Under the pieces are notes generated by a model, which did no database searches, had not been told where the DNA came from, and worked only from the letters and a program-made list of their open reading frames with translations. A stretch of DNA of 60,102 bases from Streptomyces griseoluteus (GTDB lineage Bacteria > Actinomycetota > Actinomycetes > Streptomycetales > Streptomycetaceae), in contig NZ_SRRU01000018.1 of assembly GCF_004784465.1 (NCBI RefSeq), forward strand, positions 1 to 60,102, given 5' to 3'. Both the position numbers and the translations under genes were made by a program. How positions within the stretch are numbered: position 1 is the stretch's first letter; each line of letters begins with the position of its first letter. Below are positions 60,042 to 60,102 of the stretch, in pieces.

Positions 60042-60102
60042 AAGGTCGGGAGGACGTCGTGGAGGGGAACGGGGTGTCAGGTACGGTAGGACGACGAGCT
60101 GG
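60042..60102. other. 61 bases beyond the telomere's outermost palindrome
   Basis: This sequence is not palindromic and does not repeat other telomere parts. In the textbook arrangement palindrome I is the physical end, so these bases may be library or assembly artefact, or real extra terminal sequence. Confidence 0.7.

Noticed and set aside
1..60102. tRNA, rRNA, riboswitches, replication origin or a natural-product gene cluster.
   Set aside because: No cloverleaf, rRNA segment, DnaA-box cluster, rep gene or biosynthetic core enzyme was seen on either strand.

Overview
The window is very GC-rich, uses actinobacterial codon and ribosome-binding-site patterns, and ends on the right in the palindromic telomere typical of Streptomyces linear chromosomes and linear plasmids. 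It reads as a subtelomeric arm of a Streptomyces (or very close relative) replicon. Intact accessory genes sit between many insertion-sequence remnants, truncated genes and frameshifted genes. The left edge falls inside a 147-bp inverted-repeat element that recurs, identical over the 123 shared bases, at 10900-11046, so this edge may be an assembly break in a repeat.

Layout. 1-11 kb: IS debris, a MerR fragment fused to a Tn3 transposase fragment and a 5'-clipped HU gene, an FNT-transporter fragment, a dead HINT polymorphic toxin still followed by two paralogous putative immunity genes, an LD-carboxypeptidase, a truncated NucA/NucB-like nuclease gene, and an IS5-family element that seems to carry a VOC-family passenger gene. 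11-14.6 kb: a secreted DUF1906 protein, a small membrane protein, a BMP-like anchored protein and transposase debris. 14.6-28.8 kb: a 3,682-residue secreted Rhs/YD-repeat toxin with three LamG-like insertions, a His-rich 11-residue repeat, a HINT domain and a C-terminal toxin, its probable immunity gene, a beta-propeller-like protein, and a duplicated 'orphan' copy of the toxin's linker region. 29-35 kb: an intact IS5-family element, a flavin/F420-type oxidoreductase, PPK2, and broken usp, gap and tpg genes. 35.8-39.7 kb: a three-gene molybdenum hydroxylase operon. 39.7-44.8 kb: gene fragments, an AraC-type regulator and small secreted proteins. 44.8-46.5 kb: broken telomere-maintenance genes tap and tpg, with tap disrupted by a 43-bp triplication. 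46.9-52.7 kb: an Mrr-like endonuclease, a frameshifted WhiB-like gene, and an operon of two secreted proteins (one a NucA/NucB DNase) followed by a cytosolic acidic protein, proposed immunity. 52.8-60.1 kb: IstB, TniA and TniB-like fragments, a tap N-terminal fragment, an OGG-fold gene fragment, a TtrA-like terminal helicase, two small terminal genes and the telomere.

How the genes relate. Two themes recur. The first is contact-dependent or secreted antagonism: two HINT toxins, two NucA/NucB-family proteins, a protease-inhibitor-like protein, and proposed immunity proteins placed directly 3' of each toxin. The second is terminus biology: telomere, TtrA-like helicase, and scattered tap and tpg pieces. 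Because every tap and tpg copy seen here is broken, the replicon presumably depends on intact copies elsewhere. Fragments of usp, gap, FNT and HU genes beside intact ppk2 and an F420-type oxidoreductase look like the ruins of a redox/hypoxia island. All assignments come from reading motifs; no database search was run.
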